Positions 40,900 through 52,177 of a stretch of DNA of 64,000 bases are shown in pieces; the first letter of the stretch is position 1, and each line of letters opens with the position of its first letter. The translations under genes and the position numbers were made by a program. The stretch is from Porogramme epimiltina (Eukaryota; Basidiomycota; Agaricomycetes; Polyporales; Polyporaceae), in the NCBI GenBank assembly GCA_900155495.1, contig FTLJ01000012.1:1-64000 (forward strand). Direction: 5' to 3'. Under the pieces are notes generated by a model that was not told the DNA's origin, ran no database searches, and saw nothing but the letters and a program-made list of their open reading frames with translations.

Positions 40900-42380
40900 T
40901 CATTCAGCGTCTTCGGAAGGCATCAAACATCTCCCCTCGACATCGAAGTCCTCCCACTCCCGGCCGCTCGTCACCCAGCCTTCGAATGGTCCTCCCGCGC
41001 CTTTCAGGGCCAACCTCGCCGCAACGTAGCCAGGGTCGCGCTGCTTGGCTTCGCAATAGCTCTCTCTGGATATCTTCGTCAGCAACGGTTCACAGGAACG
41101 AGACCAGCGAGCACCCACATACCCATCTGAGACCGACACACCGAAGGTACGCGCGACGTCCTCGAACAGCGCATACAGCGCTACCTTGGACAGGAGCGGG
41201 CTATCCCGAGTCGTGGATGAGTACTAGTAGCACAGACAGCACCGATCGGAGGTGTGGACGTACCGAAACTTGGGGTTCTGGAGGTGCTTGGGTGGCACAC
41301 CGCGGCGGATGCCGTTGATGAGGACTTCTCTGGGCGTCGGGGAGTCCGCAATCCAACACAACGCTGCGCCGAGACGGGAGATCCGGATGTCAGAGCCCGC
41401 TAGAAGGACAGAAGGTGGAGGGAAAGGAACGCTCACAGTCGTTACATCCGCTCGTGGGGGTCGGGGAGAGAGAAGATCGGGCGTGCACGAACGGGACGGC
41501 CGTAAACCCTATCGTGGGCTCGTTGACGCGGAATGGCTGGGGGAGGGCGCCCTCCGCGCGCGCGAGGGCGCGCAGCCTCCCAAACAGCGCACGCTCGCAA
41601 TCCGCGTGGACGGCGCCCTGCATGTCCGGGGGCACCTCTCCCAGCACCACGCGCGCGATGTAGACGGGCTCAAAGAGCGGCGCGGGGAGCGCGCCTAGGA
41701 CGCCGAGGACGTTCCACGCCGCGATCTTGTCGCTGCACGAGAGCGAGAGCGTGGGCGGCGCGTCTGCGCGCCCGGGCTTCGTGCGCAGGACGCCGAGACG
41801 CGCGTAGTCGTCCCGCCCGCGTGAGGCCGCGCTAGGGGGGAGCGCAAGCCGGGGCGCCGAGTCCTTGAGCGCCGCCATGACGGCGTCTTGGGCGGCCGCG
41901 AGGAAGCGGGTCGACGCGTCGCCGCCTGTGGGGGGGCATGGGCGTTAGCGAGGAGTTGTCGGAGAGGTGACGTGACGCGTGGGTGTACGTACACGGCACG
42001 GTGGAGATGTACATGGTGAGAGTTACCCCTAGACGCAGCGAATATTTCCCATACGGCGTGTCTCGGTGGATCCACCGTGAGGGCATGGAGGCCTGCGGGG
42101 TAGCTTCGCTCCGCGCGAGCTCCTCCATGAACCAACGGATGGCGCCCCTGCGCGCGAGGACTTCCGCGTGGCTGTCGTGAAGCGCATCACCGCATCTTGG
42201 GAGGCGCGTGGCTGGGAGACACTTGGAACCAGTACCGATGGAGATGACCTTCAGTGATTCTGCGTTTTGCAAGACAAAACCAGCGAGGATGGTGAACTGT
42301 CCTGGTGGAGGCTGGAACTTGAGCCCGGAGTACACGGAGGTCACCAGAGTAGCGACATCATCGGGAGAATCGCGTAACAT
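40900..42380 (-). CDS. TAD1: tRNA-specific adenosine deaminase 1 (ADAR-type deaminase domain)
   Basis: The likely start at 42380 gives MLRDSPDDVATLVTSVYSGL, then KFQPPPGQFTILAGFVL and LKVISIGTGSKCLPATRLP, the conserved IP6-binding type opening. Zinc and proton-transfer residues are in DALHDSHAEVLARRGAIRW (H, E), STVPCGGDAS (C) and TLSLSCSDKIAAWNVLG (C). The C-terminal part shows EPVYIARVVLGEVPPDMQ, EVLINGIRRGVPPKHLQNPK and CEAKQRDPGYVAARLALK. Tad1 deaminates A37 to I next to the anticodon of tRNA-Ala (family knowledge). The frame remains open upstream to an ATG at 42584 (MTIPPMGSMDKL), which would add 68 residues not expected in the family. Confidence 0.88.
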
Positions 42381-42781
42381 CCACCACCGCCTTGGAGACC
42401 ACACAAAGGGAACACGGCCTGTCTTTGCTGGTCGTGGTAGGGGGAAAAGTGACACCGTGTGACCGTGGAGCCGCTGGGGTGTTAGAGATGCTGTGACAGG
42501 TGACGTAGTATTTGAAGCGCCAGCGAGGAGCTGCCGGGCAACCTGTCCGAGCTTGTCCATCGACCCCATGGGCGGGATGGTCATTGTGGAGCTAGGCTAC
42601 TTCATCTAGGACTATAGCCCCACAATCAACGATGACGTTGCCTCTCGTGAGGATGCATAAAACGTGCCCCTGTCTTCGTTCCTGCTTTCTGAAAAATCAA
42701 ACACGTCTCATACCCATCCCCAAGGATTCCCACTAGCACACACAAACATAATATCTGGATACCACCCACCAATATATTGCG
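42381..42781. promoter_or_regulatory. Divergent region TAD1 / Con-6-like gene
   Basis: Up to 401 bases between starts (197 if TAD1 begins at 42584). The half next to the + start is CA-rich with short AT tracts. No further gene seen. Confidence 0.35.
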
Positions 42782-43216
42782 ATGTTCGGGCGCCATACCA
42801 CCTCTCATACCACTTCGCGCCGCCACCACCGCTTCGGCCGATTCGGCAGGAAGGACCCCGACCGTGTCGCGGGAGGCTACAGTACGTCCCGCAACCTACG
42901 ATTTTCAGCGCATCGCCCACAGCATGGCCCGACCACATTCTACCACAGAGGCTGCGCTGTCCAATCCCAATACCACTCGCTCGGGCAGGAAGCACGCGAA
43001 GCGCGAGCTGAAGATGATGGTGCGTCTTACCCCCGCCCCCAACTTGCTGTGACTCTGCAGGCGCTGACATTACTGGTACTCGCGCAGGGCCGTGGACGCG
43101 AGGCGCACGTCCCACTCATGACGAAGATCAAGCGCACGCTCGGAATTCGCAGCACCCCGCGGAGCGAGCGTAAGAGGGAGCACCGGAGCGTCCTGCGTAG
43201 GCGCGAACGCTATTAG
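42782..43216 (+). CDS. Small protein with one Con-6-like motif
   Basis: Three exons (42782-42881, 42949-43019, 43088-43216) encode 99 residues. After a His/Arg/Thr-rich start (HHRFGRFGRKDPDRVAGGY) comes KAALSNPNTTRSGRKHAKRE. The spliced block DPDRVAGGYKAALSNPN then AKREL has the form of the conidiation protein 6 (Con-6) motif, normally seen in tandem in ascomycete Con-6. The remainder is very basic (MTKIKRTLGIRSTPRSERKR). No membrane span or signal peptide. The function of this group is unknown; a stress- or development-linked role would be an inference from Con-6. Confidence 0.72.
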   Translation: MFGRHTTSHTTSRRHHRFGRFGRKDPDRVAGGYSTSRNLRFSAHRPQHGPTTFYHRGCAVQSQYHSLGQEAREARAEDDGASYPRPQLAVTLQALTLLVLAQGRGREAHVPLMTKIKRTLGIRSTPRSERKREHRSVLRRRERY

Positions 43217-43777
43217 GGTGCATGTCGTACACCGTTTCCCCTCCCTCGCCCCTTGCCGCAGCTGCGAGAGCCTATCTTGATACGGCCCGGATCGACGTAC
43301 GCACCCTAATGGAAGGGCAGTAATGGACAGCTGTAATAGTACCTGTATTTCCTTCTGTACTGATAGGTCGTTCCTACCGAGATGACTCAATGGAAGGCGA
43401 GTACAACAGCCGGCGCAGTGACGACTAGGTGACCCTGAGACTTCCTCATGGCGCCTAAGATGAGATGGAGTTTAAACTTCATGAGATTTTGCCGTGCACG
43501 GCAGTGTGATACTGTACAAGGGGGGCATGGTCGAGGTGGTACATACTACAATGTAAAAGGTCATAATGAGGTCGTGAAGAAAAGAATGATTGAATAAGTC
43601 AAAGCCCAGCCAACAAAAATATACACACTCGACCCAGCAGCCGGCCCGAAAAACCAGCGGCGGCTCCGACGAGTGCACACCGAGACGGTCCAGGCGCTGT
43701 CGGCCATGAACCTTGAGACACCCAGCGGCTGTGTACTGGCAAAGCAGTACACACGAGGCCGCGGCGTGGCGCGCTGC
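43217..43777. other. Convergent 3' gap
   Basis: 561 bases between the Con-6-like gene and the DUF6741-like gene, AT-richer, no frame of interest. Confidence 0.45.
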
Positions 43778-44776
43778 TCAGCTCGAGGAGAGCACGGGCT
43801 GCCAAGTGCCGGGGCCGATCTCCTCAAGGTGGTACAAAACCACACGGTCCCACGAGACGTGGATCATGTTCGCCTGCGGATAAGGAAAAAGGGGGAGGGA
43901 GGGGGCGAGGGTCAGCACGGGGCGGCGGTGGCGAGGCGGCGTGGAGGGATGCGCACCTGGATGAAGTGCACGCACGCGCGCGCAATGCGCCGCGCGAGGG
44001 TCTGGAGCTCAACACGCCCGTCGTAGCTGTCCGCGGGGAGCTCGTACGTCATCGAGCTGTACCCGGTCCACTGTGGCGTCCGTCAGCAACCTCCGGGCGT
44101 CGAGAGAAGAAAGGGAGCACACGCACTCTTATTTTCAAGATGATGCGACCGCGGGCGTCCGCGTTGAGGTCGTAAAGCGAGTAGTAGTCGTTGCTGCTCA
44201 AGTGCGCGTCGGACATGGCCTCGCCGAGCGTGATGCCGCTCCGGAAGCCACCCTTGCGCTTGAACTTGATGACCGTGCCGCGCCCGCCCATGGCGTGGTA
44301 GTCGTGCCGGAGACTCATGCGCGAGTGTGAGCGCGACATCGAGCGCGACATGGACGACGCGCGGCGGCGACGCATGTACGGCGCGCTGTAGGCCCCCGTG
44401 TGGTACGGGTCGCGGATGTCCATATCGTCGTATGCTGCGCGATGGTGGCGGCCGTGGTAAGCAATACAGATAGGGCGCGAGAGGGAGGATGGGGGGAGTG
44501 CGGCTCACCTCGGCCGAATTGGCTGATGCTACGTTGGGGATATACTGCGGGGTACACGCCGCCACTTTGGACGTACCCCTGGCGGGTGGTCAGGGTCGTT
44601 GGGGGAATATGACACTAAGACGAGGTGCTCACATCTGTGTACGCAGTCCCTGCGTATGTTGGATCATACCCAATCTCGTTCGGGTGGACACCGTATACTG
44701 GCGCGGCATGCGAGAGGGTGTGTGAGAGGGGGTATCCGAACTGCGGGTTGTAGGTGTCGTACGCCGGGTACGCCAT
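43778..44776 (-). CDS. Basidiomycete protein of unknown function (DUF6741-like)
   Basis: The start at 44776 gives MAYPAYDTYNPQFGYPLSHT, followed by Tyr/Gly/Pro-rich exons, a basic Ser/Arg stretch (RRRRASSMSRSMSRSHSRMS) and a folded C-terminal domain: GTVIKFKRKGGFRSGITLGE, SSNDYYSLYDLNADARGRII, YSSMTYELPADSYDGRVELQ, LARRIARACVHFIQ, then NMIHVSWDRVVLYHLEEIG and the end WQPVLSSS. This pattern is common in Agaricomycetes. I recall the label DUF6741 but cannot verify it. No catalytic motif is apparent. The Tyr-rich N terminus suggests a disordered region. Four introns or more; borders in the N-terminal half are approximate. Confidence 0.75.
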
Positions 44777-46845
44777 CGCGATAAGTTCAGAGGAAGAGGA
44801 TGGTAATGGCGAGGGGGTTTGTGGTGGTGCAGATGCAAGGATGGGGTTGGGTCGACGGGGAGGATTGCTCGAGGTCCTTTTAAGATATAGTCGAGGATAG
44901 GTCCCAATGAGGGCGTCTAGTCGCCTCGAGGACTCCCCGTGTCAACCTTGCGCGTGAGTGCAAGAACTTTCGCACCTTATTTAGCAAACTATAATGACGA
45001 TAGAGCGAGGCCACAATCGCTTGTCAGGGCGGAGTTTAAGCCGGCCTCCCCCCCGAAGGCCTCGGATGAGCGACCCCAGCCCTGACCGTCGACTAGCCGT
45101 GTGGATACGTTCCGCGCCCACGGCTGCCCTGGCAAGCAATTGTGGGTGCACAGAATCAAATAGCAGCTAGCCGACCGTCCTCTGCCGTCTCGGAGGGTGA
45201 TGACCACTCCCGCGGCGCTTCGCTCGCCGCCGGGAGAATGCAAACACAAACGAAGATAGACGAGCATCGGATTCGCTGATTTCCACTGTCCCCGCGTGAC
45301 AGTGATGGATAAGCCCCGCAGGGGGGCGACGATGCAGCGTTCGACGCTCGTAGAGCCGCCCTCGATTCGGCAAGAGGCTGGCCCTGAACCCTAGCGACGA
45401 GGCGCGAGCGGTACGCGGTTTGCCTGGGGAAAGGGCGCACAGTCGCCGCTCGGGGGCCTGGGCGGACCTAAACTACCCCCTCGGGCGAGGGCGAGTCACG
45501 GGGAATCGTTGATGCTCTCGAGAAGGTGGTGGGGTGACGCAACACGTCCGTTCTGCAAGGATTGGCGTCAGCGAGGGTGAAACGTGCGTGTCACGGCGGA
45601 GATGAACAAGTGGCTCAAAAGGTGCGTGCGTGCTTCCCGCAGGCATTTCCGCGTATGGGATCGGGACAAATATGTGTGACACGAGTATCTCCCATCCACT
45701 CGGCTGCCACTCTGCGGGGAGGACGAGCGCACAATCAGGGCGGGCGGAAGGATGGACAATCAGAATCCATGGAGTGCCCGCGGAACCTGCACAATAGGCC
45801 TGTGGCCGAGCAACCGCCTATGCTGCGGCATCAGTCTGGTAAGTTCGCGGAGGGCGGCGGGGAGAGGGACAATGCAAGCGGAGTTGAGGACAGGGGAGGA
45901 AGAGACCAAGAAGGAAGGAGCTCGGGAGGCGGCCACTCGGCAATTGCCACCGAGACGACGGGGAGGGGGATGCTGTGCAGTTTGCCGGACCTGCACTCCA
46001 CCGCCAGCGACGCGGCTCTCAAGCCCCCCCTCATATGTATGTACCAGAAGTCCGTGGCCGCGCCCGTTCCACGGAGCCCAGCCTTCCCCACGTCGTCACC
46101 GAAGGCCATTCCGGGGCCCAGCGATGTATAGCGGTTTACGTCAATGCATACTTCCCGTCTCACGAATAGCCTTTCCCCAACCACCGTCCGACGCAGCAGG
46201 TCCGCTGACGGCCGCCACCACGTCCGTATGTTGTACCCTCAGCAGACACGCCGCCAGCACGGCCTCGTATCGGTGTGGCATCACTGCCCCTTGCGGCCGC
46301 ACCGTGCAGACCACCTTCCAGTGGGTGTGCCTGCAGCTGTGGTCGCCTGCACCTCGCCCGCCTGGCGAGGCTGCGTCTCTCCGCGCGCTGATTCCGCAGC
46401 GGCGAAGAGCGCGTCGCGGATCCCTGCACGCCATATGTCGGACCCCCATATCCTGAGCGGCCGTTGACCACGTTCGTTGCGGAGTTTGCTACATAGCCAT
46501 GTTCTCCGACGCGGCGCCCAAACCGGAGGCTCCGACGAGGTCTACCCGCTTGGGATGCCGGTGGCCACGAAGGCACAGGTTCCACCCTTGCATACCACAC
46601 GTTGAGGCCCCGAGAGTGAAGGTGCAGATCACTTGACGCACTCGGGCAGCCTGGGCATGCACGTAGGCGTTCGGCACCCAGAGCGTAAGGAGAGGGGAAG
46701 TCACACAGATGATATGATACACAAGAGCACGCGAATTAGATCGTGGAGTATAAATGCGCAACGAAACCTCCGCGGCCACAGTCCCCCATTCCTCCGTCCA
46801 ATCCGACCGTAAATGTACACTTTTGGTTTTGATGGTTGTCATCTT
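44777..46845. other. 2.1 kb gene-poor stretch
   Basis: Frames of up to 234 codons occur here, but they lack recognisable domains or consistent splice structure and overlap each other on both strands, as expected from composition. I see no gene, tRNA or transposon ends. Confidence 0.4.
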
Positions 46846-47460
46846 CTAGACAGCGTCGCGGTTGCCGGAAGCATACCTCTTGTATCCCCGAGCGAGAGGA
46901 CGGGAGAGGCGAGCCTTCAGAGAGCGCAGCGCGCCCATGGTCTTCGCAATGAACGCCGTCAGCCGCCCCGAGATACGGCAAGAATGCTGGCACGGTACGT
47001 AAGGAACGCAGTGCCGATGCTGGGGGGCAAAGAGAGGGACGCACCTGACCCAACAGGCCCGTCCTGAAGATTCTACTGTAGCCTATGTCCGAAATGCTCA
47101 CGTCGTTGCTGATGTCGGGGAATACGAAGTCTTCGTCGTACGAATACGTGGGGGAGGGGATGCACTGACACGCATATAGAGTTGGGAAGGGAAGCAGCCG
47201 CTGGAAAGAGCGCCACGCACCTCAGACGTCCCCGAAGACGCGTCATATCCATCCCACTCCCAAGACAAACGAGCGCGAGGACACTGGAGAGGCGTAGGGG
47301 GGATTTTTAGGGGGGAGAGGGTGTGAGAGGGGGCTGGCTGGCTTACCTGGAAGGCCCGGTACCTCGACGGGTAGAACAGGAACACGTCGTAGTCGTCTTC
47401 GTCCCAATCATCTTGAGGAGCCGAGTAAATGCGGCGCGGCTGGGGCACGGATTCATACAT
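46846..47460 (-). CDS. Small protein of unknown function, four exons
   Basis: Exons 47460-47347, 47283-47221, 47164-47045 and 46941-46846 sum to 131 codons (130 residues). All three introns are phase 0 with good donors (GTAAGC, GTGCGT, GTGCGT) and acceptors; the last intron has CTGAC 19 bases before its AG. The protein starts MYESVPQPRRIYSAPQDDWD, has an acidic/Tyr part (DEDDYDVFLFYPSRYRAF), SISDIGYSRIFRTGLLGQ, and a basic C terminus (TMGALRSLKARLSRPLARGY). I do not recognise the family. The splice pattern is the main evidence that the gene is real. Confidence 0.65.
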
Positions 47461-50400
47461 GGCGGCGAGCGACTCCTCTTGTGCGCGGTGGCAGGCCACG
47501 GGTGCGCGTGCGGTGGTGAGAGCAAAGGAGAGAGGCGGCCGAGCCGACTCCCGAGGGCATGTTCGCGGTTTTGAGGGACGCGAAAGTGTCGTAAATGCCG
47601 CTCCCGTAGAGGAAAGGCGCCGCCAAACGAGGGAGGAAGGTGCAGGGTCGGCGCGGCAACCCGCTCGCGTACCCTTCTAACGGCGACCATCGCACCCTCG
47701 CTGAGAACGCGCAGCTGCGAGGGCCAATCCCGGTGGGTTTCTCCCGGAGAGTTGCGTCGCTGATGAAGGCTCGTTAATTAGAAGCTCCGCGGCGGGGAGG
47801 GCGTTGCCTTCTAGACGGCCCCGCAAGGTTTGGGGATGGGGGGGGCGACCGCGAAAGGTAGGAGCACAAGGACCATACCCAGCTTCCGGAGGGAGCAGTC
47901 CTTGTAAGGGTGGGACGTCTATCACGGAGAGATGCAAGGTATGAACGGAGAGGTGCGGGACAAGGGTCGCCATCCTCACAACACCGAGAGCACAAGAGGG
48001 TGACGACGAGATGATCCCATACACTCACAGGGCCCCCCGAGAGGACCAGAGCTCGCCGAAAGAACACTCTTCCTTGTACGCCTTTATGCTTTCTTTGAAC
48101 CTTGACCACCATCGCCTGACTATCTGTCTTCTACACAGTCCGCCGGGGCCTGAACCAGGGCTATATGCTCTTCGTCCTGCCCAAAAGACTAAAGCGGCGG
48201 CCTCAGGACGAGAAGAGGCGGCGGGCCTGGAGGGTCACGATCACGTGCATGTGACGCATCACGCCCGGACGAAGCGCGCGGCTGAAAAGGTCGGGAAGAA
48301 ACAGGTGGGCGACTCATCCGAGTACCACCACCTGCCCCTCCCCGGGCTTCAAAATGACCTTTGTCTGCCGCCATCTTCGTCTGCGTGTGATCGCCAATGC
48401 ACAAGAGCTGAAGCCTCCAGCACAAGAGGGCCAGAAAGAGTTGCCTGCAAGACGTGTGATTGTTGGAAGAGCGTACCAAGCCGCCCGAAGTGCCCGCAAG
48501 AATATCCGACCAGCCGCATAGAAATCGCCAAAGTAAGAGTGTGAACTGACAGTGGGAGCTCTAGATAAGGCCTGAAGCGACCTGGAAGGTCGCTGGCCGT
48601 CTTCGCCCCAACAAGAGGTTGATATGCCCTCTGGGCCCGATACCGAGGGCTGCCTAAAGCACCGTCAGAGCAAGAAATATGGCGGATAACACACCAGAAA
48701 GCCCTGTCCGACAAGAGCCGCCGTCCGCCACTGCCAGAGCCAGCCAGCCTGAAATTTCAACCGCTAGACCGACGTGCGCCTCGCCATGAGCCTCGCCTGA
48801 CCACCGGTGCGCTATCGTGAGCCCGACATGCCGCCATTTCGTTTCCGTCGGGGAAGCGGGATGGCAGTAGAGTTGAGAGCGACGGCGGGGGGTGAAGGGG
48901 GAGCGATGTGAAGGCCGCCGTCCGCGTTCGAGCCGTTGGAGCCTGTCGTCGAAGCTCGGACGCCGTGAGGCGGGGGTGCGCGCGGAGTTGAATTCTGCGT
49001 GAACCTTTGAGGCTGACGAGGGCGGCGGCGGCGTCCACGATCGGCCTGTGAGGCTCGTGCTGGCCGTGCCGTTGCATGAGAGGGTCGGCGCCGACGTGTA
49101 GGGGCAGGCGGCAGGCGTGAGGGCATCCAAAAGACAAAGCGGAAAACGGCCAGCAAAAATCAAGACGGACGATGGGGAGGCGGGGGAGGGAAGAGAGAGC
49201 ATGGGAGACTTGCCGCTGGGGCCAGGCAACCGCAGGCTCCTCCCCCCGATCGCCCATGGTCGATCGCGGGCCGATCCTCGGTTGCGCCTCCTCCCCCCTC
49301 CCCCAGGATTTTTGCTCCCCGACCACCTGCGCCACATCCACCCCCTTCCCCCCGCCTCCCCGACTCCCCGCGCACCGCACACCGTGCTCCCCGACTCCCC
49401 GACGGATTTACCTCTCTAGCTGATCAGAATAATCGGCTTCGTGATGCCCTTGCGAAGGCCGAACACTTGCGTCCACAAATGCTTCTTCAGCCGCTCGTAT
49501 TCGGCTTACAACAACCAGACCGCTCGCCGGGAAGATCCTTTGACCGCCACAGTTGAATAGAATATGTTCAAGAGAGAGACTTCAAGACACCACCCTTCAA
49601 AATGGCCAAGAAGACCCCTCTGGTGGGCTCCTAGCGCCAGTGGTCAGACGAGAAGAGCACTCGTCACATTTCCTGCCAGCCCCCCGAACATCCCTTTCCC
49701 AGATTTTCTGCCCCCTGAATCAGCAAGTACGCCCGACGCGTTTCCCCAGTGGCGGATGTCCGTCGGAGCAGGATTCCACGTGGTGCGGTCCCCAAACATC
49801 CCTTGCGCTCAACCGCCGCCAGCAAACCTTCCCCGCTCTGGTCTCTCACCAACGAGCTTACCCTCACCCTGATACGTGAGGTGAGTGTCTGTGTTATCTA
49901 CCACCTTTCTTTTGTATCGCCCCGAGGTACCTACTCCCCCCCTGGATCATGGCATCCGGTGGTCAAGCAGGTCTCCCGATGCGCACGCTATATACCCAGA
50001 CGAAACGCGGATTAATCCTGCTGAGAGAATGTGGACTACGCTTCCAATATCTCAGCCAGGTCGTCGGTGTATAGGTGTCTAGAAGTTGTCATTACTCGCC
50101 AACGGCGCACATAGTGACAACATATAGGGCGCCCCTTCGCGATAGAGCATGAAATCCCTCATAGACGCACCACGTCGCCACCGTGGTCGAATCCCTCTTG
50201 CGGTCAGCACAAAGGACCCGTCATAAAATGCCGCCATTAAGATATCTCGACGGGATTGTATCACACACCGTCAGTGCCGGTGGTCACCCCACCTCGTCAC
50301 ACCGCACGGGCGCTGCAAATTCTCCGACGAGCTTCAGTTATCTTCCATGTTTCCTGCAGATTTCTTATTGCCTCTTCGAGGGATCTACTTGCTTCCAACC

Positions 50401-51305
50401 CGGAGCGGATCAAGCAGATTCCCCGACGTAGGCCCTGCATAGGCACACTGCCTTTCGCCATACCGGCAGTGGACAATATACTCCGCGTCGTCTCTCGGGT
50501 GGGCCACTCCTACAAGAGTGACTATTGGATAGCATTGCATGTTCCGTAGATTTCGAAACATGTATCGTCCCTCGGGGGTAATATCGCATCATGCATGTTA
50601 CACGCAACAGAGGGACGTTCCAGAGGAAACAGTGTCATAATTTACATGAGGGATCTCACTACGGAGCGTAGATCATACACGCTGCCCGCAGTAGCTTATC
50701 TACTGTGCACGAACGTGGGCGAGTGCCTTCCGGCAAAGTGCTGTCGTTGAGGGTGTATTGGTGAGCTCCAAGAGAGACTCTCCACTGTCCCACAATCTAC
50801 ACATGTGTGGCTAACAGTCGGGTTTTAATGATAAGTATGAACATTCTCGAGAAGGGAGGCCGTCAACATGTTAGCTGTTGTGGCGGTGCTAGGGCCTCCC
50901 CAATCTAGAAGGGAATAAGCCCTGTTTGGTCCCAGGCAGACGACTCGGAAGCAGTGTAGTACGTGATTCCGAACGCATTGGTACGCTACTATCGCTCCCC
51001 CAGTGTTCGAACACTGGAGAGCGATAGTAGTAGGCTACCCGGCAGACAACTTCATTCATTCGCTAACGACTGCGGACACTCCCGGCCGCGGTCTGTTGTG
51101 TTTGATCTCCCTACATGGCTACTCAGACTCCATGCTACCGGTATCTACGCCCGGAGAAATGATATGGCCGATTAACCTAATGCCGTGTTTACAGTTCCAA
51201 TACAGGACGCTTTACAGTACGAGTAGGCGTACAATACAGTAATGATACACTCGATTCTCCTGCAGACCGCTGCCGTTCGGCTTCCCGGCGGTATCAACTT
51301 CGCGC
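47461..51305. other. 3.8 kb gene-poor stretch
   Basis: The largest open frame (48654-49382, minus strand) is GC-driven and lacks a recognisable domain. Frames on both strands overlap. 49900-51300 is AT-richer with many stops. A strong palindrome lies at 50986-51030. No rRNA, tRNA, LTR or terminal inverted repeats could be defined by eye. Confidence 0.4.
50986..51030. repeat. 45-base near-perfect palindrome
   Basis: Outer arms CTACTATCGCTC / GAGCGATAGTAG and inner arms CCAGTGTTC / GAACACTGG meet at a TTCGAA centre (51008/51009). They are separated by a small bulge (CC opposite A). It can fold as a long hairpin with almost no loop. Confidence 0.75.
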
Positions 51306-52177
51306 TCAAGGATTCCCAAGGACGCTCGCGCGTGTGTCCTCGACGCCGTTGTTGGCATCAGCAGCCGCGGCGTCGCGAGCGTGCAATTCGGCGATCTTGG
51401 AATCCCTCAATTCCTGTTGGGTGCGTATGCGGCGCGAAACGGATGCACAACGGGGCCCGCATCAATAACCCGGCAGAGCAGCAGCTCAACCGACACTGCA
51501 AGGCACTCACGTCGTTGTGCTCCTTGCGCTGGCGGAGCTCCTCGAGATGGCGGCGCTTCTGCTCTAGGTCCTGTTCGAGGCGGGCCTCATGCTGCTTCTT
51601 GATCTGCGTACGGTGGGAGGAGCAGTGGAGCGGGTGATCCTGATGAGCGCGGGCGGTACGGAAGGTGGCGGCGCCTGCCGGGGGCGCGGGTGCGGGACAA
51701 GGATTTAGAGACACTCGCCTGCGCAGCCTTCTCCGCGTTCTGCTCGTCCGTGACGGCGGTGTCGTGGTCGTGCGTCGCGCGGTTGAGGGCCTTGGCCGCC
51801 TTGTGCTCCTTCTGGACGGCCTTGTCGACCGCGTGCTGGGCCTTGTCCGCGGCCTACCGGGTCGGCGGCGGCGGCGGCGGCGTGGAGAGGGCGCGCGGGG
51901 CAGGGGAGGGAAGAGGAAGGCGGCACGGGCGCGGGGGCGCGTGTTCGATCGAGGCCCGGTGAGCGCGTCTGCGGGTCGGCTGGGGGGGCCTTCATCGGCG
52001 GGAACACAGGCGCACCTTGATGCTCTTGGCGTGGGCCTTGTCGGCTTTGGAGAGGTCGTGGATGGCGTGGTCGAGGTTCTTCTTGTCGGCGCGGGCCTCT
52101 TTGGCGACGCGCTTCTCGACGGTGCGGATGTCTGGGTTGTCGGAGAGGGCGTCGGACTTGCCTCCAAAGAGCGGCAT
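51306..52177 (-). CDS. Coiled-coil protein of unknown function with a GC-AG intron
   Basis: Exons 52177-52016, 51853-51719, 51603-51511 and 51413-51306 sum to 166 codons (165 residues), all introns phase 0. The start MPLFGGKSDALSDNPDIRTV leads into Lys/Ala/Glu heptad-like sequence (VEKRVAKEARADKKNLDHAI, AVQKEHKAAKALNRATHDHD, HEARLEQDLEQKRRHLEELR), predicting long helices or a coiled coil. The end is ELHARDAAAADANNGVED then LGNP. Intron 2 (51718-51604) begins GCGAGT after CAG and ends GCAG. No GT donor in the right phase is available. There is no signal peptide or membrane span. Function unknown. Confidence 0.72.

Noticed and set aside
45562..46456. Overlapping frames of 189 and 234 codons on the plus strand
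   Set aside because: Several overlapping frames on both strands, no conserved motif, and a His/Pro/Ser/Arg mix typical of random GC-rich DNA.
48654..49382. 242-codon minus-strand frame in the gene-poor stretch
   Set aside because: No recognisable domain, an overlapping long frame in a second register, and no splice context. It is best explained by GC-rich composition.
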